64,000 bases of DNA, taken from NCBI RefSeq assembly GCF_021173085.1, contig NZ_CP076413.1, positions 1,116,001-1,180,000 on the forward strand, in the 5' to 3' direction. Both the position numbers and the translations under genes were made by a program. The number at the start of each line of letters is the position of its first letter. The first letter of the stretch is position 1. Of this stretch, positions 1-9,588 are shown one piece after another. Source of the stretch: Ralstonia wenshanensis. Its GTDB lineage: Bacteria > Pseudomonadota > Gammaproteobacteria > Burkholderiales > Burkholderiaceae. Under the pieces are notes generated by a model. It did not search any database. It saw only the letters and a list, made by a program, of their open reading frames with translations, and had not been told where the DNA came from.

Positions 1-180
1 GTGGGCATGCGCTCGCACGTGGGCATCGCCAGCAAGATGTTCCGCACGCTCTCGGAAGAGGGCATCAACATCCAGATGATCTCCACCTCGGAAATCAAGA
101 TCTCGGTGCTGATCGATGAGAAGTACATGGAGCTGGCCGTGCGCGCGCTCCATAAGGCGTTCGAGCTGGATCAGGCGTAA
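1..180 (+). CDS. lysC: Aspartokinase, C-terminal end (partial)
   Basis: This is the last 59 codons of a gene that begins before the window. The translated end carries [14 protein letters not shown] and then [13 protein letters not shown], the signature of the final ACT domain of aspartate kinase. The enzyme phosphorylates aspartate as the first step toward lysine, methionine, threonine and diaminopimelate, and its ACT domains bind the feedback inhibitors lysine and/or threonine. The frame is open from base 1 to the TAA at 178-180. Only the regulatory tail is visible, so the catalytic part and the class of feedback control cannot be judged. tRNA-Ser follows about 150 bp downstream. Confidence 0.9.
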   Translation: MGMRSHVGIASKMFRTLSEEGINIQMISTSEIKISVLIDEKYMELAVRALHKAFELDQA

Positions 181-260
181 TCGGTTGAACTGGCGCCGGA
201 TGGCCCGGGGGTGGCGACCCCCGGGGCCGCAGATTCTCACCGCGTGTCATGCAGTTGTCG

Positions 261-289
261 TTGACCGGGTGGGGTGAAGTGGCTAGAAT
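261..289 (+). promoter_or_regulatory. Sigma-70 promoter for tRNA-Ser
   Basis: TTGACC at 261-266 and TAGAAT at 284-289 are separated by exactly 17 bp. Expected transcription start is near 296, about 36 nt before the mature tRNA at 332. The spacing and both hexamers are close to the sigma-70 consensus. This indicates that the tRNA is transcribed from its own promoter rather than only by read-through from lysC. Confidence 0.7.
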
Positions 290-331
290 ACGCGCTTCGT
301 TGCACGGGCTCCTTCGTGTGACGCAAGTTTG

Positions 332-425
332 GGAGACGTGGCCGAGAGGTCGAAGGCACTCCCCTGCTAAGGGAGCATCCGGGCCAAAACCTGGATCGAG
401 GGTTCGAATCCCTCCGTCTCCGCCA
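332..425 (+). tRNA. tRNA-Ser (anticodon GCU)
   Basis: The 7-bp acceptor stem GGAGACG/CGTCTCC, the anticodon arm CTCCC-CTGCTAA-GGGAG (anticodon GCU), a long class II variable arm, the T-arm GGGTTCGAATCCC and an encoded GCCA 3' end are all visible. The large variable arm and the anticodon identify a serine tRNA reading AGC/AGU codons. It has its own upstream promoter and is followed by a strong hairpin terminator. Confidence 0.96.
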
Positions 426-507
426 GTTTGGCGCTTCTCGCGGGAAGCGCACACAACAGGCGGATGCGAGTCGAGCTGACGTGACGGCTCGCATTGCACT
501 GCACGTC

Positions 508-545
508 AAAAAGCCCGCATGGCGCAAACCATGCGGGCTTTTTCT
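508..545. terminator. Bidirectional intrinsic terminator (tRNA-Ser / fabI)
   Basis: A 10-bp stem AAGCCCGCAT ... ATGCGGGCTT with a 10-nt loop (521-530) is flanked by A-rich sequence on the left and TTTTTC on the right. Both strands therefore read a GC-rich stem followed by U residues. It sits between tRNA-Ser on the forward strand and the convergent fabI, so it can serve both. Confidence 0.85.
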
Positions 546-610
546 TTCGTCTGCTCCGCACGCACGCGCCTTCCGAAGATGGCGCGTGCGTGCGTTAGTG
601 CATTAACGCA

Positions 611-1405
611 TCAGCCTTGGCCGACGACGTCCGGCACACCGGCGGTCACGTTGAAGCCACAGTCCACGTACGTGATCTCGCCAGTCATGCCGCTGGCCAG
701 ATCCGACAGCAGGAACGCCGCCACGTTGCCCACCTCCTCGATGGTGACGTTACGGCGCAGTGGTGCCACGTCTTCCATGTACTTGAGCAGCTTGCCGAAA
801 TCCTTGATGCCGGACGCGGCGAGCGTCTTGATCGGGCCCGCCGAGATGCCGTTGGCGCGGATGCCCTTCGGACCCAGCGCGCTGGCCAGGTAACGCACGC
901 TCGCTTCGAGCGACGCCTTGGCCAGGCCCATCGTGTTGTAGTTCGGGACCACGCGCTCAGCACCCAGGTAGGTCAAGGCCAGCAGCGAAGCATTTGGCGA
1001 GAGCATCGGCAGCGCGGCCTTTGCCAGCGCCGGGAAGCTATACGCCGAGATGTCGTGGGCGATGCGGAACGATTCGCGCGACAGGCCATCGATGAAGTTA
1101 CCGGCAATCGCTTCGCGCGGCGCAAAGCCGATCGAGTGCACCAGGCCGTCGAAATGACCCCAGTGCTGGCCGAGGTCTTCGAACACCTTGGCGATCTGTT
1201 CATCGCTGCTGACGTCGCAATCAAACACCAGCTTGCTGTCGAACTCGGTGGCGAATTCAGTAATGCGGTCCTTGAAGCGTTCGCCGACATAGGTGAAGGC
1301 CAGTTCCGCGCCTTCGCGCTTACAGGCGTTGGCGATGCCGTAGGCGATCGAGCGGTTGGACAGAAGGCCGGTAATCAGAATGCGCTTGCCAGCGAGGAAT
1401 CCCAT
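611..1405 (-). CDS. fabI: Enoyl-[acyl-carrier-protein] reductase (NADH) FabI
   Basis: FabI performs the last reduction of each fatty-acid elongation cycle in the cytoplasm, converting trans-2-enoyl-ACP to acyl-ACP with NADH. The 264-residue product has the family length. It opens with the dinucleotide-binding segment [20 protein letters not shown] and has Tyr146, Tyr156 and Lys163 at the same numbers as the Escherichia coli enzyme (Y-x6-K within YNTMGLAK). I chose the ATG at 1405 because GGAG lies 5 nt upstream; an in-frame ATG five codons earlier (1420) would put that ribosome site inside the gene. The gene converges on tRNA-Ser through a shared terminator and is divergent from yejA. Nothing odd is seen in the catalytic residues. 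Confidence 0.96.
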   Translation of the reverse strand: MGFLAGKRILITGLLSNRSIAYGIANACKREGAELAFTYVGERFKDRITEFATEFDSKLVFDCDVSSDEQIAKVFEDLGQHWGHFDGLVHSIGFAPREAIAGNFIDGLSRESFRIAHDISAYSFPALAKAALPMLSPNASLLALTYLGAERVVPNYNTMGLAKASLEASVRYLASALGPKGIRANGISAGPIKTLAASGIKDFGKLLKYMEDVAPLRRNVTIEEVGNVAAFLLSDLASGMTGEITYVDCGFNVTAGVPDVVGQG

Positions 1406-1715
1406 GGTTTCTCCGTACAAATGTGGGGCAACGTCGCGCCCGTATGTTGCTTGGGTTACTCGTCACTGCGGTTAGGCAGCGGCGGTATCCCGGGCACGAG
1501 GCAATTAGGTGGGCGCGATCATACCGGAAAGCGCGGGGCGGCTCCGCATTTGCGCGGTGCCGCACGACCGGCTGCCAGTCTTGTCAATGCGGGACGATCC
1601 TCGGGCCGGAATTGGTCGGATTGCCATGTGAGGGCGTTAGAATCGTCCAAAACAGTTTTTCAGACAGCGATCAATCGGATCAACGCATGCAAGGACATTG
1701 GGGGCAAGGGGCGCA
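1406..1715. other. Divergent intergenic region fabI / yejA
   Basis: About 310 bp without a credible gene separates the two divergently transcribed starts, so it should hold promoters for both. A TAGAAT hexamer at 1638-1643 could be a -10 element toward yejA, but no well-spaced -35 accompanies it. I see no riboswitch or strong hairpin here. Confidence 0.5.
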
Positions 1716-3602
1716 ATGAGCGTGCGCGTTGCGACACACAAGCGATTCATGGCGCTGGTCAGCCTGCTGGCGGCGCTCTGCGCGACACCCGCCTGGGCGG
1801 CCCATGGCTACGCCGAATATGGCGACCTCAAGTATCCGGCCGGTTTCTCGAACTTCGGCTATCTGAACCCGAAGGCGCCCATCGGCGGCATGCTGCTGCT
1901 CGGCAATCCAGACCGCCGCACGAGCTTCGACAAGTTCAATCCCTTCACGATCAAGGGGACGTCGGCACCGGGGCTGAATCAGCTTGTCTTCGAAAGCCTG
2001 CTCATTACAAGTTGGGACGAGACCGCCAGCGGCTATGGGCTGCTTGCCGACGACGTGACGGTGGCGCCCGACGAGCTTTCGGTCACGTTCCACATCAACC
2101 CGCGCGCCCGATTCTCCAATGGCGATCGCGTGCGCGCGTCGGACGTCAAATACTCCTACGACATGCTGATGGGCAAGGGCGCGAGCCCGGCCTACCGCAG
2201 CATGACAGCGGACGTGGCCAAGGTGACGGTGGTGGACGCCAGCACCATCCGTTACGACTTCAAGCGCAGGAACAAGGAGCTGCCGCTCATCGTCGGTGGG
2301 CTGCCGGTGTTCTCGCCAAAGTGGGGCAAGGGCAGTGGCAAGCCCGACGACCCGGACGGCGGCAAGGATGTCGCGTTCGACAAGCTGACCTTCCAGGACC
2401 CGATTGCCAGCGGCCCGTACGTAATCGAACGCTTTGATCCGTCGCGCGGCATTACCTTTCGGCGCAATCCCCACTATTGGGGCCGTGATCTGAACGTGCG
2501 CCGTGGTTCGTTCAATTTCGAACGCATCCAGTACAAGCTCTACAAGGACGAGACGGCCCGCCTCGAAGCCTTCAAGGCCGGCGAGTACGACGCCATGGTG
2601 GAATACCGCGCAAAGAACTGGGCGAAGAGTTACGTCGGCGTGAAGTTCCGCAGCGGTGAACTGATCAAGAGCGAATTCCCGCATCGCAACGGCGCGGGCA
2701 TGCAGGGCTTTGTGATGAACCTGCGGCGCCCGCTGTTCCAGGACCTTCGGGTGCGCAAGGCGCTGGCGCTCGCGCTTGATTTCGAATGGCTCAATCGCCA
2801 GCTTTTCTATGGCGCCTATCGCAGGCTCGACAGCTACTTCGCCAATAGCGAGCTGGCCGCGTCGGATTCGCTCACGGGCATGCCCAGCAAGGGCGAGCTG
2901 GCGTTGCTCGAGCCGCTGCGCAGCAAACTCGATCCGGACGTGTTTGGCGTGCTGCCCGCACCGCCTTCGACTGATCCTCCCAGTTCACTGCGTGACAACC
3001 TGCGGCAGGCGCGCCGCCTGTTGGCGCAGGCCGGTTGGACGTACGCAGACGGCGCGCTGCGCAACAGCAAGGGCGAGCCGTTCGTCTTCGAGATGCTTGA
3101 CGACGGCGGCGCCATGAGCCGCGTCATGGCGGCGTATGCGCGCAACCTGGAAAAGCTCGGCATCCAGGTCAACCAGCGCATGACCGACTTCGCGCTCTAC
3201 CAGAAGCGATTGGAGGAGTTCGATTTCGACATGATTTCGCTGCGCTTCCCCGATTCGCAAAGCCCCGGCAACGAGCTGAAGGACCGCTTCGGCTCTGCCG
3301 CGGCCGACGAGGCAGGCTCGGATAACGTGATCGGCCTGAAATCGCCCGCCGTCGATGCACTGATCGATGATGTGCTGCGTGCTGACAGCCGCGACGAGCT
3401 GGTCATCGCTTCGCGCGCGCTCGACCGCGTACTGATGCAAGGCTGCTATGTGATTCCGCACTGGTATTCGGCTTCCCACCGCGTGGCCTACAACAAGAAC
3501 CTGATGTACCCGGATCGTCTGCCGTATTACTACTCGGCCGAGGCCTGGGTGCTGACGGCGTGGTGGCGGACGCCGGAATCCGCCCAATCGGCTGCCAAAT
3601 GA
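1716..3602 (+). CDS. yejA: Peptide ABC transporter, periplasmic substrate-binding protein (YejA-like)
   Basis: This 628-residue protein begins with a Sec signal peptide, a basic start followed by FMALVSLLAALC and a cleavage site around PAWAA. It then has the family 5 extracellular solute-binding fold, including the segments HGYAEYGDLKYP and GLNQLVFESLL and the C-terminal YNKNLMYPDRLPYYYS typical of YejA. Such proteins bind oligopeptides or peptide-nucleotides such as microcin C and pass them to the YejBEF translocator. The ATG at 1716 is preceded by AAGGGG at a good distance; a TTG six codons earlier is less likely. It is the first gene of yejABEF, 16 bp before yejB. The real substrate in this organism is not shown by sequence. 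Confidence 0.92.
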   Translation: MSVRVATHKRFMALVSLLAALCATPAWAAHGYAEYGDLKYPAGFSNFGYLNPKAPIGGMLLLGNPDRRTSFDKFNPFTIKGTSAPGLNQLVFESLLITSWDETASGYGLLADDVTVAPDELSVTFHINPRARFSNGDRVRASDVKYSYDMLMGKGASPAYRSMTADVAKVTVVDASTIRYDFKRRNKELPLIVGGLPVFSPKWGKGSGKPDDPDGGKDVAFDKLTFQDPIASGPYVIERFDPSRGITFRRNPHYWGRDLNVRRGSFNFERIQYKLYKDETARLEAFKAGEYDAMVEYRAKNWAKSYVGVKFRSGELIKSEFPHRNGAGMQGFVMNLRRPLFQDLRVRKALALALDFEWLNRQLFYGAYRRLDSYFANSELAASDSLTGMPSKGELALLEPLRSKLDPDVFGVLPAPPSTDPPSSLRDNLRQARRLLAQAGWTYADGALRNSKGEPFVFEMLDDGGAMSRVMAAYARNLEKLGIQVNQRMTDFALYQKRLEEFDFDMISLRFPDSQSPGNELKDRFGSAAADEAGSDNVIGLKSPAVDALIDDVLRADSRDELVIASRALDRVLMQGCYVIPHWYSASHRVAYNKNLMYPDRLPYYYSAEAWVLTAWWRTPESAQSAAK

Positions 3603-3618
3603 CCGCATCGGTGACACC

Positions 3619-4671
3619 ATGTTCGCGTACCTGATCAAACGGTTGCTGCTTCTGATCCCGACACTGATCGGCGTGATCACGCTGACGTTTATCGTGATCC
3701 AGTTCGTACCTGGTGGCCCGGTCGAGCAGATGATGATGGAGATGAAAGGGCGCGGCGCGGGCAGCGAGGCCAGTGGCGGCGGTGCGTTTGACTATCGCGG
3801 CCGCCGCGGCGTCGATCCTGAGAAGATCAAGGAAATCCGCGCGCTGTATGGTTTCGACAAGAGCCCCGTCGAGCGCTACTTCCTGATGCTCGGCCGTTTT
3901 GCACGCTTCGACCTTGGCGAGAGCTATTTTCAGCACCGTAGCGTGTGGGACCTTATCAAGTCGAAATTGCCGGTATCGATTTCGATCGGGTTGTGGACGT
4001 TCTTTCTCACGTACCTGATAGCGGTGCCGCTCGGTATTGCAAAGGCCGTGCGGGCTGGCAGCCGGTTTGATCTGGTGACCAGCATCATCGTGTTGGTCGG
4101 CTACGCCATCCCGGGCTTCGTGCTCGGGGTGCTGCTGCTTGTGCTGTTTGGCGGCGGCACGTTCTTCCAGTGGTTCCCGATCCGGGGGATCACATCGGAT
4201 AACTGGGATCAGCTCAGCCTGCTCGGCAAGATCACGGATTACCTTTGGCACATCACGCTGCCCGTCATGGCGTCGGTGGTGGGCAGCTTTGCCGTCATCA
4301 CCATGCTGACGAAGAACGCGTTTCTTGAGGAAATCCGCAAGCAGTACGTGCTGACGGCACGCAGCAAGGGGCTGTCGGAGCGGCGCGTACTGTGGAAGCA
4401 CATCTTCCGCAACGCGCTGCTGCCGCTGGTGACGGGCTTCCCGTCGGCCTTCATTGGCGCGTTCTTCACGGGGTCGCTGCTGATCGAGCAACTGTTCTCG
4501 CTCGACGGCATGGGCTTGCTGTCGTATGAGGCGGTGGTGCGGCGCGATTATCCGGTCGTGCTCGGCACGCTGTACCTGTTCACGCTGATCGGGCTGGCCG
4601 CGCGGTTGATTTCCGACGTGTGCTACGTGCTGGTTGATCCGCGTATCCATTTCGGCTCGGTCGGGCGATAG
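3619..4671 (+). CDS. yejB: Peptide ABC transporter permease (YejB-like)
   Basis: The 350-residue inner-membrane permease belongs to the binding-protein-dependent DppB/OppB group. The N-terminal helix LIKRLLLLIPTLIGVITLTF is followed by a periplasmic loop with a charged insert (about residues 40-60) typical of YejB, then five further hydrophobic segments. The cytoplasmic EAA-type loop is around VLTARSKGLSERRVLWKHIF and contacts the ATPase. It pairs with YejE to form the channel for peptides delivered by YejA. The gene lies 16 bp after yejA and 14 bp before yejE. Confidence 0.94.
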   Translation: MFAYLIKRLLLLIPTLIGVITLTFIVIQFVPGGPVEQMMMEMKGRGAGSEASGGGAFDYRGRRGVDPEKIKEIRALYGFDKSPVERYFLMLGRFARFDLGESYFQHRSVWDLIKSKLPVSISIGLWTFFLTYLIAVPLGIAKAVRAGSRFDLVTSIIVLVGYAIPGFVLGVLLLVLFGGGTFFQWFPIRGITSDNWDQLSLLGKITDYLWHITLPVMASVVGSFAVITMLTKNAFLEEIRKQYVLTARSKGLSERRVLWKHIFRNALLPLVTGFPSAFIGAFFTGSLLIEQLFSLDGMGLLSYEAVVRRDYPVVLGTLYLFTLIGLAARLISDVCYVLVDPRIHFGSVGR

Positions 4672-4685
4672 GCGGGCCGGCAACC

Positions 4686-5810
4686 ATGACCCAGTATTCG
4701 CGCACTTCCACGCATCCATCCAATACGGCAACGCCGCATCCCGTGCGGCATTCGCCGTCGCCCCTCAAGCGGGCGTGGCGCCGCTTCAAGCAGCATCGGC
4801 TCGGTTACTGGAGCCTGATCATCTTCGTGGCGCTGTTCGTGCTCAGTCTGGGCGCCGAATGCATCTCAAATGACCGGCCGCTGGTGGTCAAGTACCACGG
4901 CCATTGGTATTTCCCGATCGTGAAGGCCTACCCCGAGACGACCTTCGGCGGGGATTTTCCGACCCCGACGGATTACCTCGATCCGTTCATCCGAGACAAG
5001 TTCAAGGAGCCGGGAAGCTTTGCGATTTATCCGCCCAATCCGTATTCGTACGAGACGCTGAACTATTTTTCGAAAGAGCCCAACCCGGCGCCGCCCTCGG
5101 CCGAGAACTGGCTCGGTACCGATGACCGTGGTCGCGATGTGTTTGCGCGGCTGCTGTACGGCTTCCGTGTCTCGGTGCTGTTCGGGCTGGCGCTCACGGT
5201 GCTTGGCGTGCTGGTCGGCACGCTGACGGGCGCGCTGATGGGCTTCTTCGGCGGGCGCTTCGACATGGTGTCGCAGCGGCTGATTGAAATCTGGAGTTCG
5301 ATGCCAGAGTTGTACCTGCTGATCATCTTCGCGTCGATCTTCACCCCCAGCCTTGGGCTGCTGATCATTTTGCTGTCGCTGTTCGGGTGGATGAGCCTGT
5401 CGGATTACGTCCGTGCCGAGTTCTACCGCAACCGCTCGCTCGACTATGTGAAGGCCGCGCGGGCGATGGGCCTGTCCAGTTGGCAGATCATGTGGCGCCA
5501 CATCATGCCCAACAGCCTGACGCCCGTGATCACCTTCCTGCCGTTCCGCATGAGTGCGGCCATTCTTGCGCTCACCAGCCTGGATTTTCTTGGCCTGGGC
5601 GTGCCGCCATCCACCCCCAGCCTGGGCGAACTTCTCGCACAGGGCAAGGCCAACCTGGATGCGTGGTGGATCTCGCTGTCGACTTTCGTGGTGCTCGTGC
5701 TGACCCTCGTGCTGCTGACCTTCATGGGCGACGCGCTGCGCGATGCCTTCGACACGCGCCTGTCGTTCGCCCAACTGCGTACGCGCCAGAAACCGGCGGG
5801 GGTGAAATGA
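4686..5810 (+). CDS. yejE: Peptide ABC transporter permease (YejE-like)
   Basis: This 374-residue DppC/OppC-type permease starts with a cytoplasmic stretch and the helix WSLIIFVALFVLSLGAE. A long periplasmic insertion follows (about residues 60-135, rich in Pro and Tyr), then NWLGTDDRGRDVFARLLYG, a hallmark of this subfamily. The EAA loop is around YVKAARAMGLSSWQIMWRH. It forms the second half of the channel with YejB. Its TGA stop overlaps the ATG of yejF as ATGA (5807-5810), which implies translational coupling. Confidence 0.94.
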   Translation: MTQYSRTSTHPSNTATPHPVRHSPSPLKRAWRRFKQHRLGYWSLIIFVALFVLSLGAECISNDRPLVVKYHGHWYFPIVKAYPETTFGGDFPTPTDYLDPFIRDKFKEPGSFAIYPPNPYSYETLNYFSKEPNPAPPSAENWLGTDDRGRDVFARLLYGFRVSVLFGLALTVLGVLVGTLTGALMGFFGGRFDMVSQRLIEIWSSMPELYLLIIFASIFTPSLGLLIILLSLFGWMSLSDYVRAEFYRNRSLDYVKAARAMGLSSWQIMWRHIMPNSLTPVITFLPFRMSAAILALTSLDFLGLGVPPSTPSLGELLAQGKANLDAWWISLSTFVVLVLTLVLLTFMGDALRDAFDTRLSFAQLRTRQKPAGVK

Positions 5811-7462
5811 CTCGCGTTGATCTGCGTGCCTCCACGCCGAAGTACGACGGTCCGCTGTTGCGGTTGGATGACCTGTGCGTGCATTTCGAATCCGAACACG
5901 GCGAGGTGACGGAAGCCGTCAAGCACGTCTCGCTCGACTTGCACGCCGGCGAGCGCTTCGCCTTGGTGGGCGAATCGGGCTCCGGCAAGTCCGTGACCGC
6001 GCTATCGATCACGCGATTGCTGGCCGACGCGCAATACAGCGGCCGCATCCTGCTCGAAGGCCGCGACCTGCTGGCGGCCAGCGAGCGTGAGATGCGCGGC
6101 CTGCGTGGCGCCGACGTCGCCATGGTGTTCCAGGAGCCGATGACGGCGCTCAATCCGCTCTACACGATCGGCAACCAGATCGTCGAAACACTGGAATTGC
6201 ACGAGGGTCTGGACAAGCGCGCCGCCAAGGCGCGCGCGATTGCTCTGCTGGAACGCACCGGCATTGCCGAGGCGCCGCGCCGGTTTGACGCCTTCCCGCA
6301 CCAACTGTCGGGTGGTCAGCGCCAGCGCGCAATGATCGCCATGGCGCTGGCGTGCTCGCCGAAGCTGCTGCTGGCCGACGAGCCGACCACCGCGCTGGAC
6401 GTGACGGTGCGCATGCAGATCCTGCAATTGCTGCGCGAGCTGCAGGCGGAGTTCGGCATGGCCATCATGCTGATCACGCACGACCTGAACATGGTGCGCG
6501 CCTTTGCCGAGCGCGTTGGCGTGATGGAGCGCGGCGTCCTGGTCGAAACCGGCAACACGGCCGACGTGTTTGCCGCGCCCAAGCACCCGTACACGATCCG
6601 CCTGCTTGAGAGCCGCCCGCAGCGCGACGTGCTGCCGCTGGTGCCGCTTGCGCCCGTGCTGCTCGAAGCCGACAAGCTGACGGTCACCTACGAACGCCAT
6701 CGCCCCGGGTTTGCGGGCTGGTTCAGGACCGACCCGTTCACCGCGGTCGACTCCGTGTCGCTGCAACTGCGTGAAGGCGAGACGCTTGGCATCGTGGGCG
6801 AGTCAGGTTCTGGCAAGACCACGCTCGCGCAGACGCTGCTGGGTCTGCAGGCGGCAAAGAGCGGCGACCTGCGTTTCCTGGGCAATTCGCTGCTGCGTAT
6901 TTCGCGCGACGAGCGCCGCGCAGTGCGGGCGCGCATGCAGGTGGTGTTTCAAGACCCATACGGCTCGCTGTCGCCACGCATGACGATCGAGGAGATCGTC
7001 GGCGAAGGGCTGGCGCTGCACCAACCGCACATCAACGCCACGGAGCGACGTCACCGCGTGATCGAAGCCCTGCGCGAGGTGGGGCTTGATCGCACGGCGC
7101 TGGGCCGCTATCCACATGAGTTTTCGGGCGGGCAACGCCAGCGCGTCGCCATTGCCCGTGTCCTGATCCTCAAGCCGCAGCTGCTGGTGCTCGATGAGCC
7201 GACTTCAGCACTTGATGTGTCGATCCAGCAGCAGGTGCTTTCGCTGCTGTCAGCCCTTCAGAAAAAGTACAACCTGTCGTATCTATTCATCAGCCACGAC
7301 CTTGCTGTCATCCGCGCGATGTCACATCGCGTGGTGGTGATGAAGGATGGAAAAGTGGTGGAAGAGGGTGACACTGAAGCGGTGTTGGCGTCCCCCTCGC
7401 ACCCCTACACCTGCAAGCTGATGGCGGCTGCCTCACTCATCCCTGCGCGGGATAACCCGTAA
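5807..7462 (+). CDS. yejF: Peptide ABC transporter, fused double ATPase (YejF-like)
   Basis: This 551-residue cytoplasmic ATPase carries two complete nucleotide-binding domains in one chain. The first has Walker [11 protein letters not shown], signature LSGGQRQR and Walker B LLADEP. The second has [10 protein letters not shown], signature FSGGQRQR and LLVLDEP. Most Opp/Dpp systems use two separate proteins, so the fusion is diagnostic of the Yej type. It powers import through YejBE. The ATG at 5807 overlaps the yejE stop; the frame stays open further upstream, but inside yejE. No terminator is obvious directly after it. Confidence 0.95.
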   Translation: MTRVDLRASTPKYDGPLLRLDDLCVHFESEHGEVTEAVKHVSLDLHAGERFALVGESGSGKSVTALSITRLLADAQYSGRILLEGRDLLAASEREMRGLRGADVAMVFQEPMTALNPLYTIGNQIVETLELHEGLDKRAAKARAIALLERTGIAEAPRRFDAFPHQLSGGQRQRAMIAMALACSPKLLLADEPTTALDVTVRMQILQLLRELQAEFGMAIMLITHDLNMVRAFAERVGVMERGVLVETGNTADVFAAPKHPYTIRLLESRPQRDVLPLVPLAPVLLEADKLTVTYERHRPGFAGWFRTDPFTAVDSVSLQLREGETLGIVGESGSGKTTLAQTLLGLQAAKSGDLRFLGNSLLRISRDERRAVRARMQVVFQDPYGSLSPRMTIEEIVGEGLALHQPHINATERRHRVIEALREVGLDRTALGRYPHEFSGGQRQRVAIARVLILKPQLLVLDEPTSALDVSIQQQVLSLLSALQKKYNLSYLFISHDLAVIRAMSHRVVVMKDGKVVEEGDTEAVLASPSHPYTCKLMAAASLIPARDNP

Positions 7463-7584
7463 AACCCATCGCGTTTGCCCCGAATCAGTGCAGTTTTGAT
7501 GCGCGGTTTTTGTAAGAATGCGCATCCAAAGTCATGTCTAAGTGCCTGATTTGCATGTGGATTCCGAAGAATTTGTAACGACCT

Positions 7585-7613
7585 TTGACAAGTCAAAGTG
7601 TCACTTTTATCAT
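7585..7613 (+). promoter_or_regulatory. Strong sigma-70 promoter for the NlpC/P60 gene
   Basis: A perfect -35 TTGACA (7585-7590) is followed after 17 bp by TATCAT (7608-7613). The predicted start is near 7620, giving a leader of about 84 nt before the ATG at 7704. The surrounding 240 bp is AT-rich for this genome, consistent with a promoter region. The NlpC/P60 gene therefore appears to be its own transcription unit, not the end of yejABEF. Confidence 0.8.
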
Positions 7614-7703
7614 CCTGCGAGATTGTTTTAACAAGATTCGGACTGGTCTCATTTGCGGGGGCATATGTTCGCCGCATCATTACGAGTTTCCGAGGGAGAA
7701 CCA

Positions 7704-8351
7704 ATGCAGCATTTCGTACTTCATTCCATGGCGCGCCTGGCGGTAGGGGTTGTGATCGGCTGCGGCGTGATCGTGTCGAATGCAGTGCACGCTGATACGG
7801 TCTTCAAGGACACGGAAGTCCGCGCCGACGTCAAGCCTGAAGCCAAACCGGGCCTCATCTCCAACGTGATGAGCAAGACGGGTGACGTGGTCATGAACGC
7901 GCTGGGCATGATCGGCCTGCGTTACCGCTTCGGTGGCAACACGCCGGAATCGGGCCTCGACTGCAGCGGATTCGTCCGCTACGTCTTCAACGACACCTTT
8001 GGTTTCCTGCTGCCGCGTCGCGCTGTGGAAATGAGCCGCGTCGGCACCAGCGTGGACACAGCTGAACTGCGTCCCGGCGACTTGGTGTTCTTCAACACCA
8101 TGCGCCACACCTTCTCGCACGTCGGTATCTATATTGGCGACAACAAGTTTGTGCACGCACCGTCCACGGGCAGCAAGATTCGCGTGGATGACATGACCGC
8201 CTCGTACTGGGTGACGCGCTACAACGGCGCCCGCCGCATCGAAGGCAACTCCGGTGCGGCCATCAAGGACGGCGCCGATAACTTCGTCGAGCAACTCAAG
8301 CGCGTCGATCCGAACGCCGCCGGCAAGCCACTCGCAATGTACGGCGGTTGA
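7704..8351 (+). CDS. Secreted NlpC/P60 family peptidase
   Basis: The 215-residue product has a signal peptide (RLAVGVVIGCGVIV, probable cleavage after AVHA at residue 30) and a C-terminal NlpC/P60 (C40) domain. The catalytic cysteine is Cys87 in LDCSGFVRY; His139 (SHVGIYIG) and His151 (FVHAPS) fit the rest of the active site. Members cleave peptide bonds in peptidoglycan stems, usually next to D-Glu or meso-DAP, in the periplasm. The ATG at 7704 follows a GAGGGAGA ribosome site. A near-consensus promoter lies upstream and a strong bidirectional terminator downstream, so it is monocistronic. The exact bond cleaved and the physiological role are not evident. Confidence 0.9.
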   Translation: MQHFVLHSMARLAVGVVIGCGVIVSNAVHADTVFKDTEVRADVKPEAKPGLISNVMSKTGDVVMNALGMIGLRYRFGGNTPESGLDCSGFVRYVFNDTFGFLLPRRAVEMSRVGTSVDTAELRPGDLVFFNTMRHTFSHVGIYIGDNKFVHAPSTGSKIRVDDMTASYWVTRYNGARRIEGNSGAAIKDGADNFVEQLKRVDPNAAGKPLAMYGG

Positions 8352-8379
8352 TTCGCTCGGACTCGCTATCACACAATAG

Positions 8380-8407
8380 AAAAAAGACCGCCGCGGCGGT
8401 CTTTTTT
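8380..8407. terminator. Bidirectional intrinsic terminator
   Basis: The hairpin AAGACCGCC/GGCGGTCTT has a tiny loop and is flanked by a run of A on the left and TTTTTT on the right, so it works in both directions. It separates the NlpC/P60 gene from the convergent patatin-like gene. Confidence 0.9.
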
Positions 8408-8426
8408 GTTGCCTGCTGAAGGGGCA

Positions 8427-9383
8427 TCAGCGGGGTGGCAGCGGGGTGCCGACGATGGTCTGCGTCAGATGCAGCTTCTCCCGCAGCAGCGGCATGGCGG
8501 CCTGGGCGGCCTGCTCGCCTGCCAGAATCGCCTCGTTGCGCGCGGTGAAGTCGCTGCCCTTAACAAACGGCAGCGATGGTGTGATCACCACGTCCGCCTG
8601 AGCCAGCTCGGTCTTGTTGATGCTCTGACCCATGATGGCCGTCGTCTGCAGCAGCATGCTCGCTTGCCCCGATACCGCCTGGTTGGACGGGTCTGCCGAG
8701 ATATTCACCGCAATCACGAACGTTGCGCCCATCTGCTTGACGTACGTCACGGGCACGGGCGCCACCAGTCCCCCGTCGACGTATTGGCGGCCGCTGATCG
8801 TGACCGGCTGGAACACGCCTGGGATGCTGCACGACGCACGCACCGCCTGACCGGTATTGCCGCGCCGGAACAGGATCGGCTTGCCGCTCGCCAGGTCCGT
8901 CGCCACGATGCCCAGCGGAATATGCATCTGCTCGATGGTCTTCTGCTTGACCAGCCGGTTGATGTACTTCTCCAGCGCCTCGCCCTTGAGCCAGCCGCCG
9001 AAGCGCGTGCCGAACGGCAGAGCCCAGTCGGCGATCATGGCTTCGTCCATCTTGAGCGCCATGCGGTTCATTTCCAGCCCTGACATGCCGGACGCGTAGA
9101 TCGCCCCTACCACGCTACCCGCACTTGTGCCGGTGATGAAGTCGATCTGAACGCCCTGGGCTTCCAGCATCTTGATGACCCCGATGTGCGCAAAACCGCG
9201 CGCGGCACCGCCGCCTAGAGCCAATCCGATTCGCACGGGCTGTGTGGCCGGCTGCGCCGTAGGCGGCAGCACGGCCGTGGCGGGAGTGGCAGGTGTCTCG
9301 GTTTTGCCGGATGAGAAACCCGTCACGGTACAGGCGGAGAGGACGGAGGCGCCGGCGGCGCCCAGGAGGAGGCGGCGTTGCAT
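8427..9383 (-). CDS. Patatin-like phospholipase, predicted lipoprotein
   Basis: The 318-residue protein has a lipoprotein signal with lipobox LSAC (Cys18), followed by a Pro/Ala/Thr-rich linker and a patatin domain from about residue 50. The oxyanion motif GGGAARG is at 57-63, the nucleophile Ser87 sits in GTSAG, and the catalytic Asp203 in DGG completes the Ser-Asp dyad. It resembles the RssA/RssA-like single-domain patatins, which hydrolyse acyl esters of lipids, and is predicted to be membrane-anchored on the periplasmic side. It converges on the NlpC/P60 gene and is divergent from gltX. Its substrate is unknown. Confidence 0.88.
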   Translation of the reverse strand: MQRRLLLGAAGASVLSACTVTGFSSGKTETPATPATAVLPPTAQPATQPVRIGLALGGGAARGFAHIGVIKMLEAQGVQIDFITGTSAGSVVGAIYASGMSGLEMNRMALKMDEAMIADWALPFGTRFGGWLKGEALEKYINRLVKQKTIEQMHIPLGIVATDLASGKPILFRRGNTGQAVRASCSIPGVFQPVTISGRQYVDGGLVAPVPVTYVKQMGATFVIAVNISADPSNQAVSGQASMLLQTTAIMGQSINKTELAQADVVITPSLPFVKGSDFTARNEAILAGEQAAQAAMPLLREKLHLTQTIVGTPLPPR

Positions 9384-9504
9384 GAGGAGGTTGGGGCGGT
9401 TTGATATGCCGCGCAGTGATGTTCAGTCGTAACCGAGCGCACTGCGGCCGGCCGCCATTGTGCCAAAGTTCAGCGACAGGTCGGCCGGATATGCGTGGCA
9501 CGGT

Positions 9505-9513
9505 TGCTATAAT
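9505..9513 (+). promoter_or_regulatory. Extended -10 promoter for gltX
   Basis: TGCTATAAT at 9505-9513 is a perfect extended -10 element (TGnTATAAT). No convincing -35 is seen 17 bp upstream, which extended -10 promoters tolerate. Expected start is near 9520, about 70 nt before the gltX ATG. Confidence 0.7.
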
Positions 9514-9588
9514 TTCGGTTTTGATAGAGGCCGCTCAGGATCCGCGCTCGCGGTCCGACCATGCGGCCTTATTCGTTCAGCCATTCCT

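Noticed and set aside
3403-4731. 442-codon open frame antisense to yejB
   Set aside because: It lies opposite a convincing permease gene; long antisense frames are expected in high-GC DNA with strong codon bias, and the protein is low-complexity.
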